In this document: positions 47,596-55,429 of the stretch, one piece after another
Numbering within the stretch: the stretch's first letter is position 1
Layout: the number at the start of each line of letters is the position of its first letter
Notes under the pieces: model-generated
What the model was told of the DNA's origin: nothing
Seen by the model: only the letters and a program-made list of their open reading frames with translations
The model's database searches: none
Position numbers and translations under genes: made by a program
Assembly: GCF_029953285.1 (NCBI RefSeq)
Contig: NZ_JASAOI010000026.1
Span: 1-64,000, forward strand
DNA: 64,000 nucleotides
Origin: Yinghuangia seranimata
GTDB taxonomy: Bacteria; Actinomycetota; Actinomycetes; Streptomycetales; Streptomycetaceae
Direction of reading: 5' to 3'

Positions 47596-49137
47596 ATGCG
47601 AGGGGCGGTACGGGTGAGGCGAGGCGTCGGCGCGGTTGTGGTCGCGGCGGTCCTGCTGGCCGGGTGCTCGGGAGCCGGCGACGTCAAGGACGCCGCCAAG
47701 CACCCGCCGAGCGGCTCACCCCTCCCCTCCGGCGGCGCGACCACCTCCGTGCCGATGCCGGAGGCCGGGCACATCAGCTGGTCGAAGTGCCAGGACGGGT
47801 TCGAGTGCGGCGTCCTGCAGGTGCCGCTCGACTACGCGGACCCCGGCGGCGAGAAGATCAAGCTCGAGCTGATCCGCAAGAAGGCCACCGGCCCCGACCG
47901 CATCGGCTCGCTGCTGGTCAACCCGGGCGGTCCGGGCGGCTCCGGCGTCGCGTTCGCGCGGTACGCGGCGAGCGAGTTCCCGAAGAACGTCCGGGCGCGC
48001 TACGACATCGTCGGCTTCGACCCGCGCGGCGTCGGCCGCAGCACGCCGGTCAAGTGCCTGAGCGACCCCGACATGGACAAGTTCACGCAGCTCGACCAGA
48101 CCCCCGACAGCCCCGACGAGGAGCGCGCGCTCGTCGACGGCTTCACGCGCTTCGCCGACGGCTGCAAGTCCAACGCGGGCAGCCTCCTGGGGCACGTCAG
48201 CACGGCGGACGCGGCCCGCGACATGGACCAGATCCGGGCCGCGCTCGGCGAGCCAAAGCTCAACTACCTGGGCGCCTCGTACGGCACGTTCCTCGGCGCC
48301 ACCTACGCCGACCTCTTCCCCGACAAGGTCGGCCGGCTCGTCCTCGACGGGGCGATCGACCCGAGCCAGCCCGCCGTGACCGCCAACCGTATCCAGGGCG
48401 GCGGCTTCGAGACCGCGCTCAACGCCTACCTCGACGACTGCGTCGCGGGCGGCTCGTGCTTCCTCGGCCCCACCCGGGACGCCGCCAAGGCCCGCATCAG
48501 CGCGCTGCTCGCCCAGCTGGACGCGAGCCCGCTGCCCGGCGACGGCACCCGCCGCGTCGACGAGGCCATCGCCACCACCGGCATCCTGTCGCCGCTGTAC
48601 TCGCGCGACCAGTGGAGCGACCTCACCCTGGCCCTCCAGGCGGCGCTGCGCGGCGACGGCAAGCCGCTGCTCGAACTCAACGACATGTACTACGAGCGCG
48701 GTTCCGACGGCCACTACACCAACCTCATGTACGCCAACGCCGCCGTGAACTGCCTCGACGGCCCGCCCGCCGCCACCACCCCCGACCAGGTCAAGGCGCA
48801 GGTCCCCGAGTTCACCCAGACCTCGCCCACCTTCGGCCGCGCGCTCGCCTGGGCCGGCCTGACCTGCGGCACCTGGCCGACCGCCCCGACCGGCACCCCG
48901 CACACGATCAAGGCCCCCGGCGCCGCCCCGATCCTGGTCGTCGGCACCACCCGCGACCCGGCCACCCCCTACGCCTGGGCCCAAGCCCTCGCCGGCCAGC
49001 TCTCCTCCGGCCACCTCCTCACCTACGACGGCGACGGCCACACCGCCTACCTCCGCGGCAGCACCTGCGTCGACACCGCCGTCGACACCTACCTCCTGAC
49101 GGGCACCACCCCGCCCGACGGCAAAACCTGTAATTGA
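47596..49137 (+). CDS. Second secreted TAP-family alpha/beta-hydrolase peptidase (lipoprotein)
   Basis: A 513-residue paralogue of the preceding gene. Lipobox LLAGC, LLVNPGGPGGSG, nucleophile Ser in LNYLGASYGTFLGA, Asp in GTTRDPATPY, His in DGDGHTAYL. Likely an extracellular aminopeptidase. ATG 47596 has GAGGG 7 nt upstream; GTG 47614 with GAGGGG is an alternative that keeps the lipobox. Last chromosomal gene before the tRNA that carries the mobile element. Confidence 0.9.
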   Translation: MRGAVRVRRGVGAVVVAAVLLAGCSGAGDVKDAAKHPPSGSPLPSGGATTSVPMPEAGHISWSKCQDGFECGVLQVPLDYADPGGEKIKLELIRKKATGPDRIGSLLVNPGGPGGSGVAFARYAASEFPKNVRARYDIVGFDPRGVGRSTPVKCLSDPDMDKFTQLDQTPDSPDEERALVDGFTRFADGCKSNAGSLLGHVSTADAARDMDQIRAALGEPKLNYLGASYGTFLGATYADLFPDKVGRLVLDGAIDPSQPAVTANRIQGGGFETALNAYLDDCVAGGSCFLGPTRDAAKARISALLAQLDASPLPGDGTRRVDEAIATTGILSPLYSRDQWSDLTLALQAALRGDGKPLLELNDMYYERGSDGHYTNLMYANAAVNCLDGPPAATTPDQVKAQVPEFTQTSPTFGRALAWAGLTCGTWPTAPTGTPHTIKAPGAAPILVVGTTRDPATPYAWAQALAGQLSSGHLLTYDGDGHTAYLRGSTCVDTAVDTYLLTGTTPPDGKTCN

Positions 49138-49160
49138 TCACCGCGCGGGCTGTGTATGCT
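49134..49160 (+). promoter_or_regulatory. Putative promoter of tRNA-Thr
   Basis: TTGATC (49134-49139) and TATGCT (49155-49160) with a 15-bp spacer, 32 bp upstream of the tRNA. The short spacer lowers confidence. Confidence 0.4.
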
Positions 49161-49192
49161 TATCGCCGTCCCCACCACCACGGTGGCGACAC

Positions 49193-49266
49193 GCCGCCTT
49201 AGCTCAGTCGGCCAGAGCGACGCACTCGTAATGCGTAGGTCAAGGGTTCGATTCCCTTAGGCGGCT
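49193..49266 (+). tRNA. tRNA-Thr (anticodon CGU)
   Basis: A 74-nt cloverleaf: acceptor GCCGCCT pairs with AGGCGGC (49259-49265); D arm GCTC/GAGC; anticodon stem ACGCA/TGCGT with loop CTCGTAA (anticodon CGT, reads ACG); T arm with GGTTCGATTCC; discriminator T, no encoded CCA. Its 3' half is the presumed integration site of the element to its right. Confidence 0.95.
49230..49266. other. Presumed attL core within the tRNA 3' half
   Basis: AICE integrases of this type recombine at the anticodon-to-3' end of tRNA genes, and the intact tRNA next to the integrase fits. The boundary is approximate, because the second copy needed to define the core is not in this window. Confidence 0.5.
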
Positions 49267-49311
49267 CAGCGTAAAGACGCTGGTCACAGGCCAGTTGTCC
49301 ACTGCCCGTCC

Positions 49312-49341
49312 GGAACACTCCGGGCGGGCAGTACGCATTTT
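49312..49341. terminator. Terminator between tRNA-Thr and the integrase gene
   Basis: A 13-bp stem CTGCCCGTCCGGA with its partner TCCGGGCGGGCAG (one G-T pair) and a 4-nt loop, followed by TACGCATTTTG. It can serve both the tRNA and the convergent integrase gene. Confidence 0.75.
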
Positions 49342-49365
49342 GTACACGTGGTTCCGGGCGGGTGC

Positions 49366-50634
49366 CTACGCGACCAACGCGGTTTGGGGTGTGCGCGGCG
49401 TCGGGATCGCCGTCGGAGCACCCCGCTCGACGACCGCCCGCATCGCCGTGACGAGGCGCGTGCGCAGCAGCAGCCGCTCCCGCTTCGCGTCGAGCGCGTC
49501 GGCTACCTCGTCGAGCCGGTCGGGCCACAGGTGCCCGTAGATGTTCAGCGTCATGGCCGCGTCCTTGTGCCCGAGCATGAGCTGAATCACCTTCACGTCC
49601 GCGCCAGCTGCAATGGCCAGCGAGGCCGCGGTGTGCCGCAGCTTGTGCGGCGTGATCCCGAGACCGCCGAGCCCGGCCGCCTTCACAGCCTTGTCGAACA
49701 CCCGGCCCCGGAAGTTGCTGTACCGGAGCGGCCCGCCCCCGGGCGCGGTGAACAGCAGATCGGCCGCCTTCAACCCGGCCGCCGCCGCGCTCAGTTCCTC
49801 GGCGAAGGAACGGGGGAGCGGGACGGAGCGCTTCTCGTGGTTTTTCACCGGCCCGAGTGCGAGCACGCCCTTCACGTCGCTATACGCCTGGACGATCCGC
49901 AGACGCCGCGTGGCGGCGTTGATCCGGCCGACCTTCACCGCGGACGCCTCACCCCAGCGGATCCCGCAGTACCCGAGAACCAGGATGAGTGTGCGGTAGT
50001 CGTCGGCCGCGTCCGCCAGCCGTTCCAACTGCTCGTGCGTCAGATAGACGTGATCGTCGTCATCGTCGACGGCCGGCAACTCGTGATCGGTCGCCGGGTT
50101 CACCGCGATGCGACCGGACTTCACCGCGTGCTTCATGACCATGGCGAACACCCGGTACGTCTTGATGACCCGCGCCGCGCCCAGCTTCCGACCGGACAGC
50201 CCCGGCTGATCGCACAGTTCAGCGATCCACGCGGACACCTCGGCCCACTGCACCGCCGAGACCTGCCAGCCACTCCACTTCGGCAGCACGTAGCTGTCCA
50301 GGAGTTCGCGGTAGTCCCGCAGCGTGGTCCGCGCCTTGCTGCGCTTCGTCGCGAACCACTCCTCGGCGACGACGGAGAACAGCGCCTTCCCGAGTGCGGG
50401 GTCGCGGTAGCTGCCCTTGTCGAGCCGCGTCGTGATCGCCGTGACCTCGGCCTCGGCCTGCGGCAGCTTCCCGAACGTCTTGGCCTTGCCCTTCCCGTCC
50501 GGCCCGTACCAGCGCACGCGCCACCGGCCCGGCGGCTGCCGTTTGCTGCCGGCCTTCTTGGCCGCTTTCCACTTGACGATCGCCTCTTGGTAGTCGGCGT
50601 GCGTCTCCCGGTCCTCAATCCATACCCGTGCCAT
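49366..50634 (-). CDS. int: Tyrosine site-specific integrase
   Basis: A 422-residue integrase. N-terminal arm-binding region, SAM-like core-binding domain (residues about 85-175), catalytic domain with Arg226 (GYCGIRWGEA), His330-x-x-Arg333 (PHKLRHTA), His356 (LGHKDAAMT) and nucleophile Tyr366 (NIYGHLW). All key residues are present, so it should be active for insertion at the tRNA-Thr 3' end. The ATG at 50634 shares one base with the stop of the upstream XRE gene (TGATG) and is preceded by GGAGAGGA, so the two are translated together. Confidence 0.95.
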   Translation of the reverse strand: MARVWIEDRETHADYQEAIVKWKAAKKAGSKRQPPGRWRVRWYGPDGKGKAKTFGKLPQAEAEVTAITTRLDKGSYRDPALGKALFSVVAEEWFATKRSKARTTLRDYRELLDSYVLPKWSGWQVSAVQWAEVSAWIAELCDQPGLSGRKLGAARVIKTYRVFAMVMKHAVKSGRIAVNPATDHELPAVDDDDDHVYLTHEQLERLADAADDYRTLILVLGYCGIRWGEASAVKVGRINAATRRLRIVQAYSDVKGVLALGPVKNHEKRSVPLPRSFAEELSAAAAGLKAADLLFTAPGGGPLRYSNFRGRVFDKAVKAAGLGGLGITPHKLRHTAASLAIAAGADVKVIQLMLGHKDAAMTLNIYGHLWPDRLDEVADALDAKRERLLLRTRLVTAMRAVVERGAPTAIPTPRTPQTALVA

Positions 50635-51080
50635 CAGTCCTCTCCGGCTGGATAGAAGTTCTCGCGCCGGCCAGGCGGGCGAGCGTAGAAGTTCCACGTC
50701 AAGAGGCGACCCTCTGGATCGCCGGGGTTGATGGCTTCGATGGGCATGGCCCCATCGGCCCAGTCCCACGCACGATCAGCGCTGACCGCGCCAACGCCTG
50801 TGAGGTCGGCAATCTCGGCGTGGTCGTCGGTGAACGGCAGCAACATCGTTGAGACGTTGACGCCGAGGACGATTGCGAGCGCGACGAGATCGTCGACATC
50901 AACGCGACGGGTTCCGCTCTCGATGCGCGAGATACCCAGCGGCGGAATGGGGCGCCCCAACTCACCTACAGCGTCGGAGAGTTGCTTTTTCGTGAGCCCG
51001 CGCGCTTCGCGGAGCCGTGCGAGGTTTACGCGCACCTGATGCCCGGTCGGCCCCAACGGATTCTTCTTCTCGTCTGCCAC
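50634..51080 (-). CDS. XRE-family HTH regulator, co-translated with integrase
   Basis: A 148-residue protein with an N-terminal Cro/C1-type helix-turn-helix (VRVNLARLREARGLTKKQLSDAVGELGRPIPPLGISRIESGTRRVDVDDLVALA) and a short C-terminal region ending in an aromatic stretch. It probably binds the intergenic dyads (51094-51201) to control the int operon and the divergent excisionase gene. GTG start with weak GAGGCG upstream. Its stop overlaps the integrase start. Confidence 0.88.
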   Translation of the reverse strand: MADEKKNPLGPTGHQVRVNLARLREARGLTKKQLSDAVGELGRPIPPLGISRIESGTRRVDVDDLVALAIVLGVNVSTMLLPFTDDHAEIADLTGVGAVSADRAWDWADGAMPIEAINPGDPEGRLLTWNFYARPPGRRENFYPAGED

Positions 51081-51093
51081 CGCCTCAGAGTCG

Positions 51094-51106
51094 CATCAAA
51101 ATGATG
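51094..51106. promoter_or_regulatory. Dyad operator upstream of the XRE-int operon
   Basis: CATCA-AAA-TGATG, a perfect 13-bp dyad 14 bp before the XRE GTG in the 121-bp divergent region. A second looser dyad, ACGCA-N9-TGCGT, is at 51162-51180. Likely autoregulatory sites. Confidence 0.5.
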
Positions 51107-51182
51107 TGCGCGCAATCCCACTTGTTCCCTCCACCTCCATGGGCTTACTCTCGATCCGTCGACGCATCGTAATGTTGCGTAC

Positions 51183-51201
51183 GACTATCGAAGGGATAGT
51201 C
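51183..51201 (+). promoter_or_regulatory. Inverted repeat covering the excisionase ribosome-binding site
   Basis: GACTATC-GAAGG-GATAGTC is a perfect 7-bp inverted repeat ending directly before the ATG at 51202, with the GAAGGG ribosome site in and next to its loop. It may act as a DNA operator or as an RNA hairpin that gates translation. Confidence 0.55.
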
Positions 51202-51444
51202 ATGCCTGAAGACGGATGGCTGAAGGCGGCGAAGACGCTCGCCATTCCGACCGACCCCGACGCGCTCCTCACGCCCGAGCAGGTCAGCGAGTGGACACAG
51301 CTCGAAGAGCAGACGCTCGCCAACATGCGGTGGCGCAAGACCGGCCCGACGTACCTCAAGCTCGGCGCCAGTCGCGGCGCCCCGGTGCGGTATCGCCGCC
51401 GCGACGTCGACGCGTGGCTCGACAGTCGCGTCGTCGCTGCCTGA
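51202..51444 (+). CDS. xis: Excisionase-like small HTH protein
   Basis: An 80-residue MerR/excisionase-type winged helix: LLTPEQVSEWTQLEEQTLANMRWRKTGPTYLKLG followed by RYRRRDVDAWLDSR, the usual recognition-helix and wing layout. It directs integrase towards excision. ATG 51202 with GAAGGG 6 nt upstream inside the inverted repeat described. Divergent from the XRE-int operon, an arrangement suited to a switch between integrated and excised states. The 150 bp to the next gene hold no gene. Confidence 0.82.
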   Translation: MPEDGWLKAAKTLAIPTDPDALLTPEQVSEWTQLEEQTLANMRWRKTGPTYLKLGASRGAPVRYRRRDVDAWLDSRVVAA

Positions 51445-51595
51445 TCCCGGCGTGGAGCGACCCCCGCCAGGAACCCCGGTGCTACCAACACCGGCCCAGC
51501 GGAGGCCGCGAAGCGAACCCAACTCAAGAGATGCGAAAGCCCCAGGTCACCGGCTACCAGACCAGACCCCGGGGCTGACGCTGAAAGGAACGCTG

Positions 51596-51940
51596 ATGCC
51601 CAGCATCGCACAACCCCGAACGCCGGTCACCGGCGCCGACCTCAAGCGCATCATGCCGGTCGACCTGCCCGACGGCCTCGCCAAGACCGTCGCCGCCGCC
51701 GGCGCGCTCGTCTTCATCCTCGCCCGCCCGGCCATGCCGCCCCACACCGACGGACTCGTGTGGGACGAGCGAGACATCCCCCTCGCCCTCGTCATGGCCG
51801 ACGACCTCGACCCCGCGCGCTTCGCCGAGGTCGGCGACATCGCCATCCGCGCGTGGTTCCACTCCGGACCCGACGAGTACCGCGAACCCCGCTGGGGCGC
51901 CAAGACCATCGCCGTCGGCAATCGCGCGGACGGTGCCTGA
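51596..51940 (+). CDS. Hypothetical AICE protein
   Basis: A 114-residue soluble protein (LKRIMPVDLPDGLAKTVAAAGALVFILARPAMPPHTDGLVWDERDIPLALVMADDLDPARFAEVGD...). No domain recognised. Good ribosome site AAAGGAACGCTG before ATG. First of four coupled genes (TGATG, GTGA, GTGA junctions) leading to the DUF927 gene, so probably part of the replication/excision operon. Confidence 0.75.
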   Translation: MPSIAQPRTPVTGADLKRIMPVDLPDGLAKTVAAAGALVFILARPAMPPHTDGLVWDERDIPLALVMADDLDPARFAEVGDIAIRAWFHSGPDEYREPRWGAKTIAVGNRADGA

Positions 51941-52260
51941 TGAACACCACCACCACCCCGGAAGCCGTCGTCAGCGTCGAGGCGTTCGCCGAACACGCCG
52001 CCCGCCACGGCTACGACGACACCGACGCCGACATGACCATCGTGCGCGTCGCGCTGCCCTTCGGCGCCATCGGATACGGCCTGGTCGACGACAACGGCCG
52101 CCGCTGGCTCGTCGTCGCCGAAACCCTCGGCGAGTACGCCGCCCACATGTTCGGGCTCTACTTCGCCGACGTCCTCGACCGTCACCCGGACAAGGCCGAC
52201 GAGCTGATCCGCATCGCCGAACACGTCCCGGGAACGTTCGTCGACGGGCCGGTCGAGTGA
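51940..52260 (+). CDS. Hypothetical AICE protein
   Basis: A 106-residue acidic alpha/beta protein (VSVEAFAEHAARHGYDDTDADMTIVRVALPFGAIGYGLVDDNGRRWLVVAE). No family recognised. The ATG overlaps the previous stop (TGATG), indicating coupled translation. Confidence 0.75.
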   Translation: MNTTTTPEAVVSVEAFAEHAARHGYDDTDADMTIVRVALPFGAIGYGLVDDNGRRWLVVAETLGEYAAHMFGLYFADVLDRHPDKADELIRIAEHVPGTFVDGPVE

Positions 52261-52763
52261 CCAGCACCGACACCGCCGGAGCCCGGGGCGCATGGCCGCC
52301 CCGGGCCTCCCGGCCTACCCACCTCGACGGCCCCGCGGTGCGTGCCTGGCTCACGGCGCAGGCAGACGCGCTCCACGCCCTCGAACCCGGCTCCGACATC
52401 CCACAGTTCGGCACGCTCGAGTGGGAGCAGGCCGGCGAGACCATCCGCCGGGTCGCCGCGCTGCGGTTCGCCGCCGCCCGGTACGAGGACGACGTCGAGC
52501 TGCGCGAGCGCTTGCGCCTCGAGGTCGCGGACATGCGGGCCGCGCGGCTCGCCTACGAAAACGACGTCGTCGACGAGATCACCGCCGCCGTCCGCCCCGA
52601 CCGGCACGACCTCGCCCGGCTCCCGACGCTCGAAGTCCTCCAGGCGCGGCGCCGCGAATACCCCGAACCACGACCCATGATCCAAGCCCCGGGCTGGCCT
52701 GCCCCGATCATCCCCGGATCGGGCGGGCGACGCCTGGGCGAACCCGAGACGGGTGCAGCGTGA
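52257..52763 (+). CDS. Hypothetical AICE protein, helical
   Basis: A 168-residue protein rich in Arg/Glu/Asp helices (VAALRFAAARYEDDVELRERLRLEVADMRAARLAYENDVVDEI), likely coiled-coil in the middle, with a Pro-rich C-terminus. GTG at 52257 overlaps the previous stop (GTGA), and its own stop overlaps the DUF927 start. Function unknown; position suggests an accessory to the P-loop protein. Confidence 0.72.
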   Translation: MTSTDTAGARGAWPPRASRPTHLDGPAVRAWLTAQADALHALEPGSDIPQFGTLEWEQAGETIRRVAALRFAAARYEDDVELRERLRLEVADMRAARLAYENDVVDEITAAVRPDRHDLARLPTLEVLQARRREYPEPRPMIQAPGWPAPIIPGSGGRRLGEPETGAA

Positions 52764-54487
52764 CCGACCAGCAAGAAACCGCCGACGGCGGTACCGGACT
52801 CGGCGCCTTCCGGCGGATCATCCGCCCGGACGGCACCGCCGTGGACCGGTACCGCTGTCCGACCGGGTACCGCGCGGACACACGCGGTATCTGGGCCGTA
52901 CGCGAGACCCGGGAAGGCGACGTCCTCACGCGGGTCACGTACGCCCCCTTGATCATCCGCGCTGTCTACGTCGACCCGTCCGGCGACCAGACGGTGGAAC
53001 TCGCATGGATCGACAACGGCCGCGTCGTCCCCCGCATCGTGGCCCGGTCGACCGCGAAACGCGGGCGCCTGCTCGTCGCCACCCTCGGCGACGCCGGACT
53101 GCCCGCGATCGAAGCGGACGCCAAGCTCCTCGAACGGTGGCTGGCCGCGTGGGAAGCGTGCAACTGGGACGCCATCCCGCGGTTCAACCTCGCCCGCACC
53201 CTCGGGTGGCAACCGGACGGCACGTTCGTCACGTCGCAGGACTCGCCGCTGCGGGTCGAGGTGAAGTACGACGAGCAAAAGCCCGCGCTGGCCGCACACG
53301 CCCCTCACGGCACCCTCGACGGGTGGCAGGACGCCGTCAAGCATCTGGAGGGCTACCCGGCCGCGCAGACCGCCCTCCACGCCGCTTTCGCCGCGCCGCT
53401 GCTGCCGATCCTCGGCGTCAACTCGTACGTCCTCGACATCGCCGGCCGGTCCACCCGCGGCAAGACCACCGCGGCGGCGGCCGGGCTGAGCGCGTGGGCT
53501 GACCCGAGCGAGAAGTCCGACGGCATGTACTCGTGGCGAACCACGATGCTCGCGCTTGAGAAGCGGCTCAACCTCGTCAACGGCCTGCCGGTCGTCGTCG
53601 ACGAGACGAAGCTGGTCAAGGACCCCGAGTTCGTGCACGCCGTGCTCTACCAGGTACCCAAGAACCGCGGGCAGGCACGCGGCGGCGGATGGCCCAGCGG
53701 CCTGCCGTGGCACACCATCGTCATCTCCACCGGGGAACAGTCCGTCCTCACGTACACCACCGACCAGGGCGCCGCCGCGCGCGTCCTGACCGTCAAGGAA
53801 CCGCCGTTCGGCACGGACGGCCCGGCATCGGCCGCCGCGGCCATCGCCGTACGGGACGGGTGCGCGGAGAACCACGGCACTGCCGGCCCCCGCTTCGTCG
53901 AGCACCTCATGCGCCTGCTCGCCGCCGAAGGGAAAACCCGGCTCGTCGCCCGACACCGCGAACTCGCCGACGCGTGCCGGGGCGAGAACGACATGAGCGC
54001 GCGGCGCGCCCCGCTCGTCGCCGCCCTCATGCTCGCGGCCGAACTCGCCCACGCCTGGGGCATCATCCCGTTCGCTCCTCCGGAATCCAGCGCGTGGAAG
54101 CGGCTGTTCACCTCCTCCGAGCCGACCGACAACCGCGGGGAAATGGCCCTCGACGTCGTCCGCGAGTACGTCGCCGCGAACAGCCGCGCCGTGTGGCGCC
54201 CCCACAGCACGGACGACGCGCCCGTCACCGGCTGGATCGGCCGCGAACTCGTGGAAAGCGGCCGGTCGACGGTGGCTCTCCTGCCCGAGCGGCTGAAGGA
54301 GTCCCTCCGCCGCGCCGGGTACGAAGTGGAGTCGGTCATCCCCGGGTGGCGGGAGAGCGGGGTCCTGATCGAGAACGCGTCGTACCGGCCCGCCTACCTG
54401 ATCAAGAAGAAGATCAATGGCTCCGTCGCCCGGATGTACGTCTTTTCGCCCGACGTGTTCGCCAGCGACACGAACGACGGAGAGTGA
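52760..54487 (+). CDS. DUF927-domain P-loop ATPase (putative replication helicase-like)
   Basis: A 575-residue protein. The DUF927 region runs from about residue 60 to 340 (PLIIRAVYVDPSGDQTVELAW, FNLARTLGWQPDG, FAAPLLPILGVNSYVLDIAG), with Walker A GRSTRGKTT near residues 229-237 and an acidic motif VVVDETKLVKD. DUF927 proteins occur with primases in phages and integrative elements and are thought to be helicase-like replication factors. It lies just upstream of the iteron-like dyads and 2.6 kb before the prim-pol gene, so a role in AICE replication is likely (inference). GTG start coupled to the previous gene. Confidence 0.85.
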   Translation: MTDQQETADGGTGLGAFRRIIRPDGTAVDRYRCPTGYRADTRGIWAVRETREGDVLTRVTYAPLIIRAVYVDPSGDQTVELAWIDNGRVVPRIVARSTAKRGRLLVATLGDAGLPAIEADAKLLERWLAAWEACNWDAIPRFNLARTLGWQPDGTFVTSQDSPLRVEVKYDEQKPALAAHAPHGTLDGWQDAVKHLEGYPAAQTALHAAFAAPLLPILGVNSYVLDIAGRSTRGKTTAAAAGLSAWADPSEKSDGMYSWRTTMLALEKRLNLVNGLPVVVDETKLVKDPEFVHAVLYQVPKNRGQARGGGWPSGLPWHTIVISTGEQSVLTYTTDQGAAARVLTVKEPPFGTDGPASAAAAIAVRDGCAENHGTAGPRFVEHLMRLLAAEGKTRLVARHRELADACRGENDMSARRAPLVAALMLAAELAHAWGIIPFAPPESSAWKRLFTSSEPTDNRGEMALDVVREYVAANSRAVWRPHSTDDAPVTGWIGRELVESGRSTVALLPERLKESLRRAGYEVESVIPGWRESGVLIENASYRPAYLIKKKINGSVARMYVFSPDVFASDTNDGE

Positions 54488-54488
54488 C

Positions 54489-54785
54489 ATGACCCGGCCA
54501 CGGACCGAAAACACAGCCCCTCTCTGGGCTTTGCGTGCGTACCCCCGGGTCTGCAAGGCAAAGCCACAGGTCAAGTCCTATGTGGCAGGGGTACGCAGTC
54601 GCGCGTACCCCCAGAACCGCTCAGGCGGGGGTACGCAGCTGCGCGTACCCCTCGCCGGAACCAGGTTTACGCAGGTCAGGGCCGCTTCTGCTATCGCGTC
54701 CCACGGGGGTACGCAACTGAGCCGAGAACAGGGCCCGCTGTTCGGAGCGCAGACACACATCGTGACGACGGACGACCCGGCATGA
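54489..54785 (+). CDS. Doubtful small frame over the iteron cluster
   Basis: A 98-residue open frame directly after the DUF927 gene (GTGACATG junction). Its composition (many Arg, Ser, Gln) and weak third-position bias are unlike neighbouring genes, and it is filled by the GGGGTACGC repeats. More likely non-coding. Confidence 0.25.
   Translation: MTRPRTENTAPLWALRAYPRVCKAKPQVKSYVAGVRSRAYPQNRSGGGTQLRVPLAGTRFTQVRAASAIASHGGTQLSREQGPLFGAQTHIVTTDDPA
54536..54715. repeat. Iteron-like cluster: two GGGGTACGC-N6-GCGTACCCC dyads plus outer half-sites
   Basis: Dyads at 54588-54611 and 54628-54651 are identical in both arms, each with a 6-nt spacer, and their centres are 40 bp apart. Single half-sites flank them: TGCGTACCCCC at 54536-54546 and GGGGGTACGCA at 54705-54715, with a degenerate TTTACGCAG at 54666. 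The cluster lies between the DUF927 gene and the next operon. It is the best candidate for the element's replication origin or the binding array of a replication or transfer protein. Confidence 0.75.
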
Positions 54786-54997
54786 CCAACCCTGACGACC
54801 GCGTCGCCCGCATGGTCGAGGACGCCCGCCGACGGCGCGAGCAGCAGACCGCCGACCGGGCCGCGTTCGCCGCCGCCCGCGCGGCCGGACTCCGCTCCCG
54901 CCACGCCCAGAAGCTCGCCCGACTCCGCGGCGACCTCACCGACCCCGAATCCCTCGACGAACCCGACGATGACGACCCCGGCCCGACGCCCGCGTGA
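54782..54997 (+). CDS. Small charged AICE protein
   Basis: A 71-residue protein, strongly charged and helical (DRVARMVEDARRRREQQTADRAAFAAARAAGLRSRHAQKLARLRGDL), with an acidic C-terminus (DEPDDDDPG). No recognised family. Third-position bias supports coding. It follows the iteron region and lies 10 bp before the HTH gene. Confidence 0.6.
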   Translation: MTNPDDRVARMVEDARRRREQQTADRAAFAAARAAGLRSRHAQKLARLRGDLTDPESLDEPDDDDPGPTPA

Positions 54998-55007
54998 GGA
55001 CAGCGGC

Positions 55008-55415
55008 ATGAACCCGAACCGGCCGGCATCCGCATACGTCCACGGCAACGGCGCCGTCGTCATCGTCCCCGGCCGGATCGCCGCACTCCTCGACAAGCTC
55101 GTCGACCTCACCCGACTGCGCATCGACGTCCGCGGGCAAGACCCCGAACTCGACAACGTGCTCGTCGCCCTGCGCGTCGCCGCCCTCGCGTGGCGGGCGT
55201 CCGTCGGCGGACACACCGAGCGGACAACCCCGGACCCGATGCCAGCGTGGATCACGACCGGACAGACCGCCGACCTCCTCGGCGTCGACCCCCGGCACGT
55301 ACGACGCCTCGCCGCCGGAGGCCGACTCGCCGGACGCCAACTACCCCACGGGGCATGGCTCATCGAACGCGAATCCGCCGAGCACTACCGCGCGGTCCGA
55401 CACCGGGCCGCCTGA
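55008..55415 (+). CDS. Helix-turn-helix (excisionase-type) DNA-binding protein
   Basis: A 135-residue protein. The N-terminal 70 residues are unassigned (VVIVPGRIAALLDKLVDLTRLRID); the C-terminal part is a MerR/excisionase-like HTH (WITTGQTADLLGVDPRHVRRLAAGGRLAGRQLPHGAWLIERESAEHYRA). ATG 55008 with GAGGA 7 nt upstream. It could bind the nearby GGGGTACGC array (inference from proximity). Confidence 0.78.
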   Translation: MNPNRPASAYVHGNGAVVIVPGRIAALLDKLVDLTRLRIDVRGQDPELDNVLVALRVAALAWRASVGGHTERTTPDPMPAWITTGQTADLLGVDPRHVRRLAAGGRLAGRQLPHGAWLIERESAEHYRAVRHRAA

Positions 55416-55429
55416 CCGTAAGGACCCCC

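Noticed and set aside
54489-54785. 98-residue protein over the GGGGTACGC array
   Set aside because: Weak third-position bias and a repeat-driven sequence; kept only as a low-confidence entry and interpreted as a non-coding origin-like region.
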